A stretch of DNA of 64,000 nucleotides from Haloarcula litorea. Lineage in GTDB: Archaea > Halobacteriota > Halobacteria > Halobacteriales > Haloarculaceae. The translations under genes and the position numbers were made by a program. Under the pieces are notes generated by a model, which made no database searches, was not told the origin of the DNA, and saw only the letters and a list, made by a program, of their open reading frames with translations. Location: assembly GCF_029338195.1 (NCBI RefSeq), contig NZ_CP119780.1, forward strand, positions 62,001 through 126,000, read 5' to 3'. Below are positions 18,200 through 26,802 of this stretch, piece after piece (the first letter of the stretch is position 1; each line of letters begins with the position of its first letter).

Positions 18200-18909
18200 T
18201 GGACCCCTCGACGCTCGCCTACTGGACCGCGGCGGCCGCATTCCTCGTCGGAACGGGGGTCGCCGTCCTGTTCTACCGGTCGCTCGGGGAGAGCGCGGCG
18301 CGGTCCCGACTCGCGTACCTCGCGGTCATTCCCGCGTTCGCCGGGCTCTCCTACGTCGGGATGGCACTGGGGATCGGGACGATCACGGTCGAGGGCACCC
18401 AGTTCGTCGGACTCCGGTACCTCGACTGGGTCGTGACGACCCCGCTCCTGGTCGGCTACGTCGGCTTCGTCGCCGGTGCCTCGCGCCGTGCCATCGCGGG
18501 CGTGATGATCGCCGACGCCCTGATGATCGCGTGTGGGGCCGGTGCGGTCCTCACGACCGGCCCGTCGAAGTGGGTGCTGTTCGGGGTCTCGTCGGTGTTC
18601 CACGTCTCGCTTTTCGCCTGTCTCTACTACGTCTTCCCCCGACAGGTGCCCGACGAGCCGCGCCAGCTCGGGTTGTTCAGCCTCCTGAAGAACCACATCG
18701 GCCTGCTGTGGCTCGCGTATCCGTTCGTCTGGCTCGCGGGGCCGGCGGGGCTGGGGTACACCACGATCGCGGGGACCGACATCACCTTCGCGTTCCTCGA
18801 CGTGATGGCCAAGGTGCCCTACGTGTACTTCTTCTACGCACGCCGGTCCGTGTTCGACGACGGGCTCCTCACCACGGCGCGGGACGGCACCATCTCACCC
18901 GCAGACTGA
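18199..18909 (+). CDS. sopII: Sensory rhodopsin II (phoborhodopsin)
   Basis: 236 aa, seven membrane helices. Retinal Lys is Lys205 in DVMAKVPYV, the primary counter-ion Asp76 lies in RYLDWVVTTP, and the proton-donor position of bacteriorhodopsin is Tyr instead of Asp, so it is a sensor and not a pump. Transducer gene htrII lies directly upstream with a one-base overlap. Compared with Natronomonas SRII, Thr189 and Tyr174-equivalents are kept, but position 199 is Phe (Tyr in Natronomonas) and 204 is Ala (Thr in Natronomonas). Both changes touch residues used for signal transfer to HtrII. Confidence 0.93.
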   Translation: MDPSTLAYWTAAAAFLVGTGVAVLFYRSLGESAARSRLAYLAVIPAFAGLSYVGMALGIGTITVEGTQFVGLRYLDWVVTTPLLVGYVGFVAGASRRAIAGVMIADALMIACGAGAVLTTGPSKWVLFGVSSVFHVSLFACLYYVFPRQVPDEPRQLGLFSLLKNHIGLLWLAYPFVWLAGPAGLGYTTIAGTDITFAFLDVMAKVPYVYFFYARRSVFDDGLLTTARDGTISPAD

Positions 18910-19003
18910 CCTCGGAGACAGATATGCTTCGCACACACTCACGTCCAGAGACGAACGCCCGGGGCACTGAGCGCGGCCGGCAGCCCCCAGGAGTAGAGAG
19001 CAC

Positions 19004-20503
19004 ATGACCGACTCGAACGCCGACGGGACTCCCGAGCGACCATACCGTCTCCTCCACGTCGACGACCAGCCGGACTTCCTGAGCGTCACGCGGTCGTTCC
19101 TCGACCGGGAGCTGCCGGCGGCGGAGGTCGCCACGGAGACCGAGCCGGGTGACGCGATCGCGCGTCTGACACAGGGGTCGTTCGACTGTGTCGTCAGCGA
19201 CTACGATATGCCCGGGATGGACGGACTCGAACTGCTGGAGACGATCCGGGCCGACTACCCCGACCTCCCGTTCGTCCTGTACACGGGCAAGGGGAGCGAG
19301 AGCATCGCGAGCAGCGCGATCAACGCCGGCGTGACCAGCTACCTACAGAAGGGTGGTCCGGAGCAACACCGACGGCTCGCCAACCGGGTCGAACACGCGA
19401 TCGAAGAGTACCGTGCGAAACGCACATCGGAGCGGTACTCGGCTGTGCTGGGGGCCCTCGACTACCCCGTCTGGGTCGTCGACGTGGACGGCACCTTCGA
19501 ATACGTCAACGACCCGTTCGTGGACCTGACGGGATACAGCCGCACCGAGTTGCTGGGCAGCGAGCCGGGGCTGATCAAGACGGACGAGAGCGTCGAACGA
19601 GCGAACGAGGCACTGCGATCGGTCCTCTCGAGCGACGGACCGGACACCGAGCGGTTCGAGGTGACGATCCAGCCGAAAGACGGCGCGGACGTCCCCTGCC
19701 GCGACCACCTCGCACCCCTCCCGTTCGACGACCGGTACCGCGGGTGTGCGGGGATCCTCCGCGACGTGACCGAGCAGCGAGAGCGACGGGAGAAGCTGGA
19801 ACAGCAGAACCAACGCCTGGAAGAGTTCGTCTCCCTCGTCTCCCACGACCTCCGGACGCCGCTCAGTACTGCGAGGGGGGCGGCCGAACTGGCCGCCGAA
19901 AGCGGCGACCCGGAGTACTTCGAGAAACTCGAGACCGCTCACGAGCGTATGGACGGGATGATCGACGAGCTCCTGACGCTCGCCCGGGAGGGCCGGCGGG
20001 TGACCGTCGCGGAGCCGGTCAGGATCGACACGGTCGCCGCGGACGCCTGGGAGGGGCTCGCGACCGAGCCGGCACGGCTGACGACCGACGCGCCGGTCGT
20101 CGTCGAGGCCGACCCCGAGCGGCTGCGGCGGCTGTTCGAGAACCTGTTCAAGAACAGCATCGAGCACGGTCGCCCCGACGGGCGGTCGTCGAGCGGCGAC
20201 ACCGCCGAGCAGCGGGACGACGGTGTGGAGATCGCGGTCGGCACGACAGCCGACGACGGGTTCTTCGTCGCCGACGACGGGCCGGGTATCGACGCCGACC
20301 GGCGCGACGCGGTGTTCGAGCCCGGGTTCACGACGGCGAGTGACGGGACCGGGTTCGGACTCGCGATCGTCAAGCGGATCGCCGAGGCACACGGCTGGGA
20401 GGTCGTCGTGACCGAGAGCGACGCCGGCGGTGCCCGGATCGAACTCACCGGTGTCGACTTCGCTCCCCCACGCGAGTCGGCCGACGGGACCTCCACCACC
20501 TGA
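19004..20503 (+). CDS. Receiver-PAS-histidine kinase
   Basis: 499 aa. A receiver domain with intact HVDDQPDF pocket, phospho-acceptor Asp66 (VVSDYDMPG) and late Lys spans about 14-130. One PAS domain (about 145-265) follows, then HisKA with LVSHDLRTP (His281) and HATPase motifs LFENLFKNSIEHG, VADDGPGID and GTGFGLAIV. It starts 94 bp after the rhodopsin gene, in the same direction, so light signalling and this kinase may be coexpressed, though the link is positional only. Domain order matches many haloarchaeal REC-PAS-HK proteins. Confidence 0.9.
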   Translation: MTDSNADGTPERPYRLLHVDDQPDFLSVTRSFLDRELPAAEVATETEPGDAIARLTQGSFDCVVSDYDMPGMDGLELLETIRADYPDLPFVLYTGKGSESIASSAINAGVTSYLQKGGPEQHRRLANRVEHAIEEYRAKRTSERYSAVLGALDYPVWVVDVDGTFEYVNDPFVDLTGYSRTELLGSEPGLIKTDESVERANEALRSVLSSDGPDTERFEVTIQPKDGADVPCRDHLAPLPFDDRYRGCAGILRDVTEQRERREKLEQQNQRLEEFVSLVSHDLRTPLSTARGAAELAAESGDPEYFEKLETAHERMDGMIDELLTLAREGRRVTVAEPVRIDTVAADAWEGLATEPARLTTDAPVVVEADPERLRRLFENLFKNSIEHGRPDGRSSSGDTAEQRDDGVEIAVGTTADDGFFVADDGPGIDADRRDAVFEPGFTTASDGTGFGLAIVKRIAEAHGWEVVVTESDAGGARIELTGVDFAPPRESADGTSTT

Positions 20504-20728
20504 ACCGGACGAAGCTCGCCCCGAGGTTCGCCGCGATCTGGGCCGGCGTCGTCGACACGACGGCGTACACCGGCCTCTTCGAGGCGGTCGGCGATCCGGT
20601 CCACTTCGAGGCGGACGTCCTCGCGAAGTACGCGCAACGGGGCCGCGGGCTCCCGGACGCGCGGGCCGGCCTGTGGACGCCGCCGTCGCGCGAACCGCCG
20701 AGAGACCGACCCCGCCGCTCCGGCCGCG
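20504..20728 (+). pseudogene. Unidentified coding relic
   Basis: The frame beginning inside the end of the kinase gene reads [21 protein letters not shown], then [22 protein letters not shown], which looks like real protein, before turning Arg/Pro-rich. There is no start codon and no recognised family. Best read as the remains of a gene that once lay next to the GTP cyclohydrolase III relic. Confidence 0.35.
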
Positions 20729-21262
20729 ATGATCCAGGCGACACTCTCCCGACTCGACAACTACGGGCCGTGGACGGCGACGCCTGCGCCCCGGCCCGAG
20801 ATGGCCCTCCGGACGCTCCAGTGAGTCGGGAACGCACAGGACGACGCGCGACGCGGTGTCTGTCGCGGGAGCGCGACCCCGGGCCCGAACCGGCCGGACG
20901 TCGCACACTTCGACGTCACCGGCGAGTATACGGACGAAGACGACGCATACGGACAGTCTCTGTCCCTCTCGTCGACCTCCCACACGCTCGCGAGCCACTT
21001 CTACCGGACCCACGACGGCCTCGCGTTCTTCGTCCGCGGGGACAACGTCATCGCGGTCTGTCCCGGCTGTCCGACTCGACGTACCGATCGATCCTCGACC
21101 GAGTGAACGGGGCGTCGGCGCTCGCGTTCCGCGTCGGCCGCGCCGCCACGGCCGTCGAGGCGGGGATGGCGGCGAGACACGCGCCCGAGGACGGCCGCAC
21201 CGCTACGTACCGGTTGGTAGCCACTCGCAAGCTCAGTCGGCGTTTGAGCGTTGACAGCGCCT
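20729..21262 (+). pseudogene. GTP cyclohydrolase III (ArfA-type) pseudogene
   Basis: Three pieces of the archaeal GTP cyclohydrolase III family can be read in order. Piece 1 (20729-20823) starts [19 protein letters not shown] and soon stops. Piece 2 (about 20893-21055), in another frame, has VAHFDVTGEYTDED then LAFFVRGDNVIAVCPG. Piece 3 (about 21060-21235) reads LSDSTYRSILDRVNGASALA and GRAATAVEAGMAARHAPEDG. The middle of the protein (roughly 90 residues) is deleted and at least two frameshifts separate the pieces. The intact enzyme makes formylamino-pyrimidine nucleotide for riboflavin and F420 synthesis, so a functional copy should exist elsewhere in the genome. Confidence 0.8.
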
Positions 21263-21293
21263 TTAGTGGTGGCGTTCGACCTTCCGATCACCG

Positions 21294-21473
21294 ATGTCCC
21301 TCCTTCGCGTTCTCTACCCCTGTCTGCTCTCGGGGGTGAACGTCGGCGTCGGCTGGCTCCTCTACCAGCCGCTGGAATCGACCGTCGGACTGGTGTTGCT
21401 GCTCGTGGGCCTGCTCGTCTCGGTGGGCGTGCTCACACAGGCGGTCGGGGGCACGCCGGCGTCGGAGCAGTGA
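21294..21473 (+). CDS. Small membrane protein, 59 aa
   Basis: 59 aa, MSLLRVLYPCLLSGVNVGVG then a second helix TVGLVLLLVGLLVSVGVL, ending GTPASEQ. Two hydrophobic helices with a short loop (YQPLES) are visible. A TATA-like CTTTAGTGG at about 21261 lies 33 nt before ATG, the leaderless spacing. It sits intact between pseudogenes, and codon use is the high-G+C haloarchaeal kind. Function unknown. Confidence 0.7.
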   Translation: MSLLRVLYPCLLSGVNVGVGWLLYQPLESTVGLVLLLVGLLVSVGVLTQAVGGTPASEQ

Positions 21474-21497
21474 GCGGTCGGCAGCCGCGACCGGCGG

Positions 21498-21661
21498 TCA
21501 GTTCCCGCCGACAGTCCGGTTCTCCGGGCGCGGCCCCGTCGGGACCTCTTCGCCCCAGTTCCTGGCCCACTCGTCGAGTTCCGCCAGCGCGTAGCTCCTC
21601 TCCCTTCGTGGTGAGGCCGTAGTAGACGGCGATCGGAGCATCTTCCTCCATCCGACGGCGA
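21498..21661 (-). pseudogene. HxlR-family regulator, C-terminal remnant
   Basis: Minus strand reads RMEEDAPIAVYYGLTTKGEEL, then after a frameshift ALAELDEWARNWGEEVPTG. Both pieces match the C-terminal third of the intact HxlR proteins at 28776 and 31197. The first two thirds including the recognition helix are missing. Confidence 0.75.
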
Positions 21662-21960
21662 CGGAAGTGCTACGTGGCTTTCCCCAACTCGATAATCCGC
21701 GTGGCCGAGAGGGCAGTCGGAGGAGCGAGATTCGAGACCATCGGTGTCGACGGGTAAGCGGGCTGTCGCGGTTGCTGTACGTCAATTACGGAAAGCCGCG
21801 CGAAACCGTATGATCCCAGATACGGTCAGCTATACCTGATCTCCTGTATCTCGCCTGAGATATTATGTGGTCGACGCTCAACGCTGAGTTACGATGCGCG
21901 ATCGAATCGCCAACGTGGGTATCGGCCGTCAGAGTGCGATTGTTCCCGGAGGCGAGTAAT
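21662..21960. other. Intergenic, probable promoter of the next gene
   Basis: No gene seen. A+T-rich stretches CAGCTATACCTGA (about 21829) and GAGATATTATGTG (about 21858) are candidate TATA elements roughly 100-130 nt before the next start. Confidence 0.35.
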
Positions 21961-22941
21961 ATGGGCAAGCTCATCGATGGGGAGTGGGTCACCGGCCCCG
22001 AACGGGGACACGACAGCCAGGGGTTCGATGACTGGATTAGGGACCGGTCCGAACACCCCAACGCGAAGTACGTGGCTGAGTCGGACCGTTACCACCTGTA
22101 CATCTCCCGTGCTTGCCCGTGGGCACACCGAGCTGCTCTCGTCCGCACTCTGAAGGGACTCGACGACGAGATCTCGGTAGATATCGTCGACCCAGTGCGG
22201 CGGGACGATGGCTGGGAGTTCACACCCTCGAAGGACCGTTGTACGCCGGATTCGGTGCACGGGTTCGAGTATCTCCGCGATGTGTACACGACGGCCGATC
22301 CCGCCTATACCGGTCGGGTGACGGTACCGGTCCTGTACGACACGGAGACGGAGACCATCGTCAACAACGAATCAGCGGATATCGCCCGGATGCTGGACCG
22401 AGCGTTCGGTTCGCTCGGGTCGCGCGATGTCGAGTTGTATCCCGAGGCGAAACAGGATCGGATCGATTCGATCATCGGCGAAGTCCACGACGACATCAAC
22501 CTCGGGGTGTACGAGGCTGGGTTCGCAGAGACGCAGGTGGAGTACGAGCGAGCCGTCGAGACGCTCTTCGACGGCTTGGAGAGGTGGGACGATGTCCTCC
22601 AGGATCGCCGTTTCCTGACCGGCGATCAGCTGACACTCGCTGATGTCTTCCTCTTCCCCACGCTCTTCCGGTTCGACTCGGTCTACTACACGCACTTCAA
22701 GTGCAACGTGCAGCGGCTCGTCGACTTCGAGAACCTCTGGCCGTACGCCCGTGACATCTACCAGCTCCCGGGTGTCCGGGAGACGTGTGTGTCCGAGCAC
22801 GTGAAAGAGCACTACTACCGGAGCCACGAGGAGATCAATCCGACCGGATTCGTTCCGGTCGGGCCGGACACCGACTGGTCAGCAGCGCACGACCGCGACC
22901 GACTCGGTGGGACGATTCCCCCCGTCTCGGTCGACGGCTGA
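21961..22941 (+). CDS. Glutathionyl-hydroquinone reductase-like (ECM4/YqjG) GST-fold protein
   Basis: 326 aa from ATG 21961. Hallmarks of the ECM4/YqjG subfamily are the active-site Cys52 in SRACPWAHRA, VPVLYDTETETIVNNESADI for thiol binding and the C-terminal helical domain with LTGDQLTLADVFLFPTLFRFD. Bacterial enzymes reduce glutathionyl-hydroquinones. Haloarchaea generally use gamma-glutamylcysteine instead of glutathione, so the true co-substrate probably differs. It opens an island rich in quinone- and aromatic-handling genes. Confidence 0.9.
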   Translation: MGKLIDGEWVTGPERGHDSQGFDDWIRDRSEHPNAKYVAESDRYHLYISRACPWAHRAALVRTLKGLDDEISVDIVDPVRRDDGWEFTPSKDRCTPDSVHGFEYLRDVYTTADPAYTGRVTVPVLYDTETETIVNNESADIARMLDRAFGSLGSRDVELYPEAKQDRIDSIIGEVHDDINLGVYEAGFAETQVEYERAVETLFDGLERWDDVLQDRRFLTGDQLTLADVFLFPTLFRFDSVYYTHFKCNVQRLVDFENLWPYARDIYQLPGVRETCVSEHVKEHYYRSHEEINPTGFVPVGPDTDWSAAHDRDRLGGTIPPVSVDG

Positions 22942-23076
22942 CCGCGTCTGAGTCGGTCTGCAACCGGTGCAATCCCGACGGGCGAACTCCCGGAGGTGGA
23001 CGATGCTGCTCACCCCTGAACACGACTGCAGACTGTTCCGGATGTACTGGCGGGACAGCGATGATCCGGACTCGCT

Positions 23077-23340
23077 CGTTCCGGCAATTCCCCTTGACAC
23101 TCTATGTCGATGAACCGCTCGGAAACAGACTCTGGGTGGTGCTGGCGATAGCGGTACTCCCCGTTCCGCCGGTCTCGGTGCTGTACACACTGCGCGATGA
23201 CGGGCACGGCCGTCGGTGCGTATTCGGTGCGGACTGGCTGTCTAATCTACGGCGTCGTGAACCTGTTCGTCGTCGCACTGGTGCTCGGTCCTCTGGACAA
23301 CCTGTTCGCGTGCGTCAGCGTCGTCGTTGTAGGGTGGTCC
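23077..23340 (+). pseudogene. Fragmented small membrane protein relic
   Basis: Short hydrophobic pieces in alternating frames: GNRLWVVLAIAVLPVPPVSV, then after a frame change CLIYGVVNLFVVALVLGPLD. Together they resemble a broken 2-3 helix membrane protein. No single frame spans both. Confidence 0.35.
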
Positions 23341-23439
23341 CGAGCACCAGCGTGGTCACCTGGAAGTACTGTACCAGACACCTCTGAGCACAACACACGA
23401 TGGCTGCAACATCCGAGTCACCCGTTCGCCCCTCGATCG

Positions 23440-23533
23440 GGTCCAACTCGTCTATCAGCAGTTCGACGATACTCTGTGCGAATTCCCGTGCCTCGTTGCG
23501 GAACTGTCGTTGCTCGTCAGTCAATCGGAACCC
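23440..23533 (-). pseudogene. Acyl-CoA dehydrogenase N-terminal remnant
   Basis: Minus strand reads FRLTDEQRQFRNEAREFAQS then IVELLIDELDP, the first helix of acyl-CoA dehydrogenases. Similarity stops after about 30 residues and nothing downstream continues it. Confidence 0.4.
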
Positions 23534-23705
23534 CTACAGGTGAGAACATATCTTAATATTTTGATACTAATGTTTTTTACTGGGTCTCAATTCGGTAGCA
23601 GCGGTTATATAATCCCCCAGCGGTCTACCGCGGTATTCCGAAGAAAACCTGATTTAGTATATGTTGTCTGAGATATATTCGAGACGGATTCGCAAGTGGA
23701 CGTGT
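23534..23705. promoter_or_regulatory. A+T-rich promoter region before the DsbA-like gene
   Basis: ATTTAGTATATG at about 23651-23662 is a TATA-like element roughly 45-55 nt before ATG. The surrounding 23,550-23,640 is strongly A+T-rich. Confidence 0.4.
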
Positions 23706-24548
23706 ATGACAGAAGCGACAGACGCGACGGTCACACTGACCCAGTTCACCGATCCGATGTGCACTTGGTGTTGGGGGTCAGAACCGATCATCAGACACCT
23801 GCAGACAGTGTACGGGGACCAGATCGAACTGCGGTTCGTGATGGGCGGACTCATCGAGGACTTCGACGACTTCTACGATGCGGCGAACGATATCTCCGAA
23901 CCGGGCGAGGTCGGCCCACACTGGCAAGAGGCCTCCGAACACCACGGGATGCCGGTCGATACCACCATATTCGACGAGGACCCGGCGCAGTCGACCTACC
24001 CCGCAAGCATCGCATACGTTGCTGCGCGACAGCAAAGTCGTGACAAGGGCCAACGATATCTACGGCGACTCCGGGAGGCGTACGCGACGGAGGTTCGGAA
24101 CGTCAATCGTCGAGATGAGCAACTAGAAATCGCCAGGTCAGTCGGACTGGATGTTTCTGCGTTCGAAACGGCTGTGGACGACGGCAGCGCCCGAGCGGAG
24201 TTTCAAGAGGATCTCGCGAAGGCCCGGGAGTCCGGTGTTCGTGCCTTCCCGACGTATCACGTCGACGGTCCGGACGGTGACCGTCGTGTATCGGGATTCC
24301 AACCATTCGAGCGGTTAGACGCTGAACTGCGTGCAGTCGCACCGTCGCTAGAACGCGCCGAACTACCGGAGATTCGAGAGTTCATCGATCGATACGATAC
24401 CGTCGCGACCCAGGAGGTCGCAGAGGCCTACGACCTCAACTACGGCGAGACGTGTCAGGTGCTCGAATCACTCGTTGACGACGGTGATATCCGGAGCGAA
24501 AAACGCGGGAACGGATACCTCTGGATGAGTTCTTCGGAGGGCCGATGA
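23706..24548 (+). CDS. DsbA/FrnE-family thiol oxidoreductase
   Basis: 280 aa from ATG 23706. Active-site motif CTWC (Cys19-Cys22) lies near the N-terminus in FTDPMCTWCWGSEP, as in FrnE-like DsbA proteins, with the inserted helical domain and a cis-Pro segment GVRAFPTYHVDG (about 178-189). No signal peptide, so cytoplasmic. The last 55 residues (EVAEAYDLNYGETCQVLESL...RGNGYLWMS) look like a small winged helix appended to the enzyme. FrnE relatives act in oxidative stress and polyketide isomerisation; the precise substrate is unknown. Confidence 0.88.
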   Translation: MTEATDATVTLTQFTDPMCTWCWGSEPIIRHLQTVYGDQIELRFVMGGLIEDFDDFYDAANDISEPGEVGPHWQEASEHHGMPVDTTIFDEDPAQSTYPASIAYVAARQQSRDKGQRYLRRLREAYATEVRNVNRRDEQLEIARSVGLDVSAFETAVDDGSARAEFQEDLAKARESGVRAFPTYHVDGPDGDRRVSGFQPFERLDAELRAVAPSLERAELPEIREFIDRYDTVATQEVAEAYDLNYGETCQVLESLVDDGDIRSEKRGNGYLWMSSSEGR

Positions 24549-24616
24549 AACGCAATTTCGCTTCTGGTCGGCGTCTCTGGACAAGGCACAGATCGTGGTG
24601 GTGACGAGACCAGAGG

Positions 24617-25378
24617 ATGTCTCGCGAAGACGCTGATACAGTTGCTATGACGGGACAGGATAGTGACGAGGCGTCGGTGCCTGGAGACGGCGAGGAACTA
24701 CGTTTCTCCCGGAGCGGCGCAGTATCGGGATTCCTCTCGTGTGTCCCCGTTGCGCTCGGCGTCGGTGGCTACGGACTCATATTCGGCGTCATCGCACGTG
24801 AGGCCGGACTGAGTGTCACCACGGCAGTCCTGATGAGCGCGACCGTCCTGGCCGGCGCAGCACAACTGATCGCCGTTGGACTCTGGGACTGGCCGATCCC
24901 CGCCGTCGCCGTCATCGGAACGACCTTCGTGGTCAACCTTCGGTATCTGCTCATGGGAGCGTCGTTGCGACAGTGGTTCACGCGTCTCTCGTCCCGGCAA
25001 GCCTATGTGAGCCTGTTTTTCATGGCTGACGAAAATTGGGCGCTGACGATCGAAGATCTCAGAGAAGGCACCGGCCGTGGCGCGTTTCTTTTGGGAAGCG
25101 GGCTCGCGATCTGGGTCTTCTGGGTGCTGGCCACTGCCATCGGCGCAGTTGCGGGTGGTCGTATCGCTAACCCGGAAACCTACGGACTAGGGTTCGTCCT
25201 GACTGCGATCTTCCTCGCGCTCCTCGTCGGGTTCTGGGATGGACGCACTTCGCTGGCCCCGTGGGCTCTCGCTGCCGTCGCCGCGGTAACAGTCGAGACG
25301 ATTCTTCCGGGCCGGTGGTACATTCTGGCTGGTGGAGTCGCCGCATGTTTGATCGAGGTGATCCAGGATGGTCGCTGA
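24617..25378 (+). CDS. azlC: AzlC-family branched-chain amino acid exporter, large subunit
   Basis: 253 aa. About six to seven helices follow a hydrophilic N-terminal tail of 38 residues. AzlC motifs are GYGLIFGVIAREAGLS, AGAAQLIAVGLWDW and NLRYLLMGASLRQWF. The azlD gene overlaps its last 11 bases, the standard AzlCD arrangement for efflux of leucine analogues and other branched-chain compounds. An in-frame ATG at 24647 is an alternative start. Confidence 0.9.
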   Translation: MSREDADTVAMTGQDSDEASVPGDGEELRFSRSGAVSGFLSCVPVALGVGGYGLIFGVIAREAGLSVTTAVLMSATVLAGAAQLIAVGLWDWPIPAVAVIGTTFVVNLRYLLMGASLRQWFTRLSSRQAYVSLFFMADENWALTIEDLREGTGRGAFLLGSGLAIWVFWVLATAIGAVAGGRIANPETYGLGFVLTAIFLALLVGFWDGRTSLAPWALAAVAAVTVETILPGRWYILAGGVAACLIEVIQDGR

Positions 25379-25685
25379 GGTCTCCCCGGCCGCAGTGATG
25401 GTGGTGTTCGGGATGAGCATCGTCACGTTTGCGACGAAGGCCGGTGGGTTCTGGGCGATTGATCGAATTGATCCGGGGCAATCAACTCGAGACGCGCTCG
25501 ATGCTCTCCCGGGTGGAATCGTCGTCTCTATCCTCACGATTCGCCTCCTCGAAGGCGGGCCATCCGAGTGGGTCGCCGGAATCGTCGTGGTTCTCGTCGC
25601 TCGCGCCACGGAGAACGTTCTCTTCGCTCTAGTCGCTGGTTTGGGGACCCTGTTGCTCGTCCGATGGGGACGGCCCGTGCTCTGA
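25368..25685 (+). CDS. azlD: AzlD-family small transporter subunit
   Basis: 105 aa, about three to four helices. MSIVTFATKAGGFW and LPGGIVVSILTIRLL match AzlD, which pairs with AzlC to form the exporter. The start lies 11 bases inside azlC, indicating translational coupling. Confidence 0.88.
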   Translation: MVAEVSPAAVMVVFGMSIVTFATKAGGFWAIDRIDPGQSTRDALDALPGGIVVSILTIRLLEGGPSEWVAGIVVVLVARATENVLFALVAGLGTLLLVRWGRPVL

Positions 25686-26237
25686 AACTCTTTCCAGGGA
25701 TTTCCCCTAAAGCCGTGTGCGGCGTGTCCGTGAGTCATTCTTGGAGTTGCCCAGTATAGCAGAGGAACCCCGGTGGGGTATAGTCTGACTGAACATTACA
25801 TGCCATCGATTCGGCTCTCCCGACGTCGGAATGCCGGCAAAGGAAAGGCGATATTCGACGGCCCAGACCCGAGTGACGGCCAATAGACGAGCGCTTCGGG
25901 TTGTAACGGACGATTGAACGGCCACAGGACGGGCACACAAATGACCGGGCCGGTCAGCGAGGGGTTGGACGGCATCGCGGTCGGCGAGACAGGTCTCCCA
26001 GGTAGTCGGTACGATCGGTTCCCTCGCTACCCGAGGGTACCCAATCGCGGAAGTGACCGAAGAGTCGACTAATGAAGAGACCGTCTTCCTATCGCTGTAC
26101 GGCCGCCCCCCGACGGCCGAGGGACTGACAGAGTTCCGGACAGTCCTTGTCTCACGTCGGGAAATCCCGGACTCTGTCACGACCGTCATCAAGCATACTT
26201 CCCAGGAAGAGAGTTCAACGATGGATGTCTTCCGGAT
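25686..26237. other. Intergenic, decayed sequence
   Basis: About 550 bp with open frames on both strands that look Arg/Ser-rich and match nothing I recognise. It leads into a transporter remnant, so it may include eroded upstream parts of that gene or an old insertion. Confidence 0.3.
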
Positions 26238-26501
26238 GTGGGGTCGCTGGTTGGTGGCGGGGTCCTGGCTACCGCTTTACTCTCCGGAGTTCATTTCGAG
26301 CTGCTGGAGAACATCGGTGCGACGAAGACGGCTCTCGCCTACTACGCACACCCGATCTCGACCGCAATCGCGGGAAACATCTACCTCAACGAGCGAATCA
26401 CGACCCTCACTGTCGTCAGGGTCGCCGTGGTCTTCACTGGGTTCATCCTTGTCAAGCGACAGAATGTCCCGACAGCGCTCTCTGCGGTTCCTTCGAAGTA
26501 G
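26238..26501 (+). pseudogene. EamA/DMT-family transporter, C-terminal remnant
   Basis: 87 residues: GSLVGGGVLATALLSGVHFE, ENIGATKTALAYYAHPIST, IAGNIYLNERITTLTVVRVA and VFTGFILVKRQ are the last two to three helices of a DMT permease (the A/G-x-x-x-x-NE pattern of the final repeat). A complete EamA protein has ten helices, so about 70 per cent is gone. Confidence 0.65.
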
Positions 26502-26802
26502 CCGTTCGCATCTTCTTGTTCGCTTGTGGGCTCTCTGGGCGCACTGTCACGGCTCTATGAGTCCTGTCGGGTACTGGTATGACTCACTCGACGGCGACCG
26601 ATAGGTTCGTGATATCTCCATAGATAGCCTCTCAAACCGGTATACTGCAGCACACCTGGTGTCGTATAATTTGCCTGAAATATATCTGTAGCTGGCCGGT
26701 ATCCTCACTCGCAACGATGTCGATATTAGACATCCGCTACACGACAATCGGAAGCGAGGCGACGACCAACCCTCCGCGCAGTTATCTCGGAGGTGAGAGC
26801 TG

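Noticed and set aside
16640-18241. Long minus-strand frame of 533 codons opposite htrII
   Set aside because: Arg/Asp/Leu-rich antisense shadow caused by high G+C third positions; the plus strand encodes clear transducer motifs.
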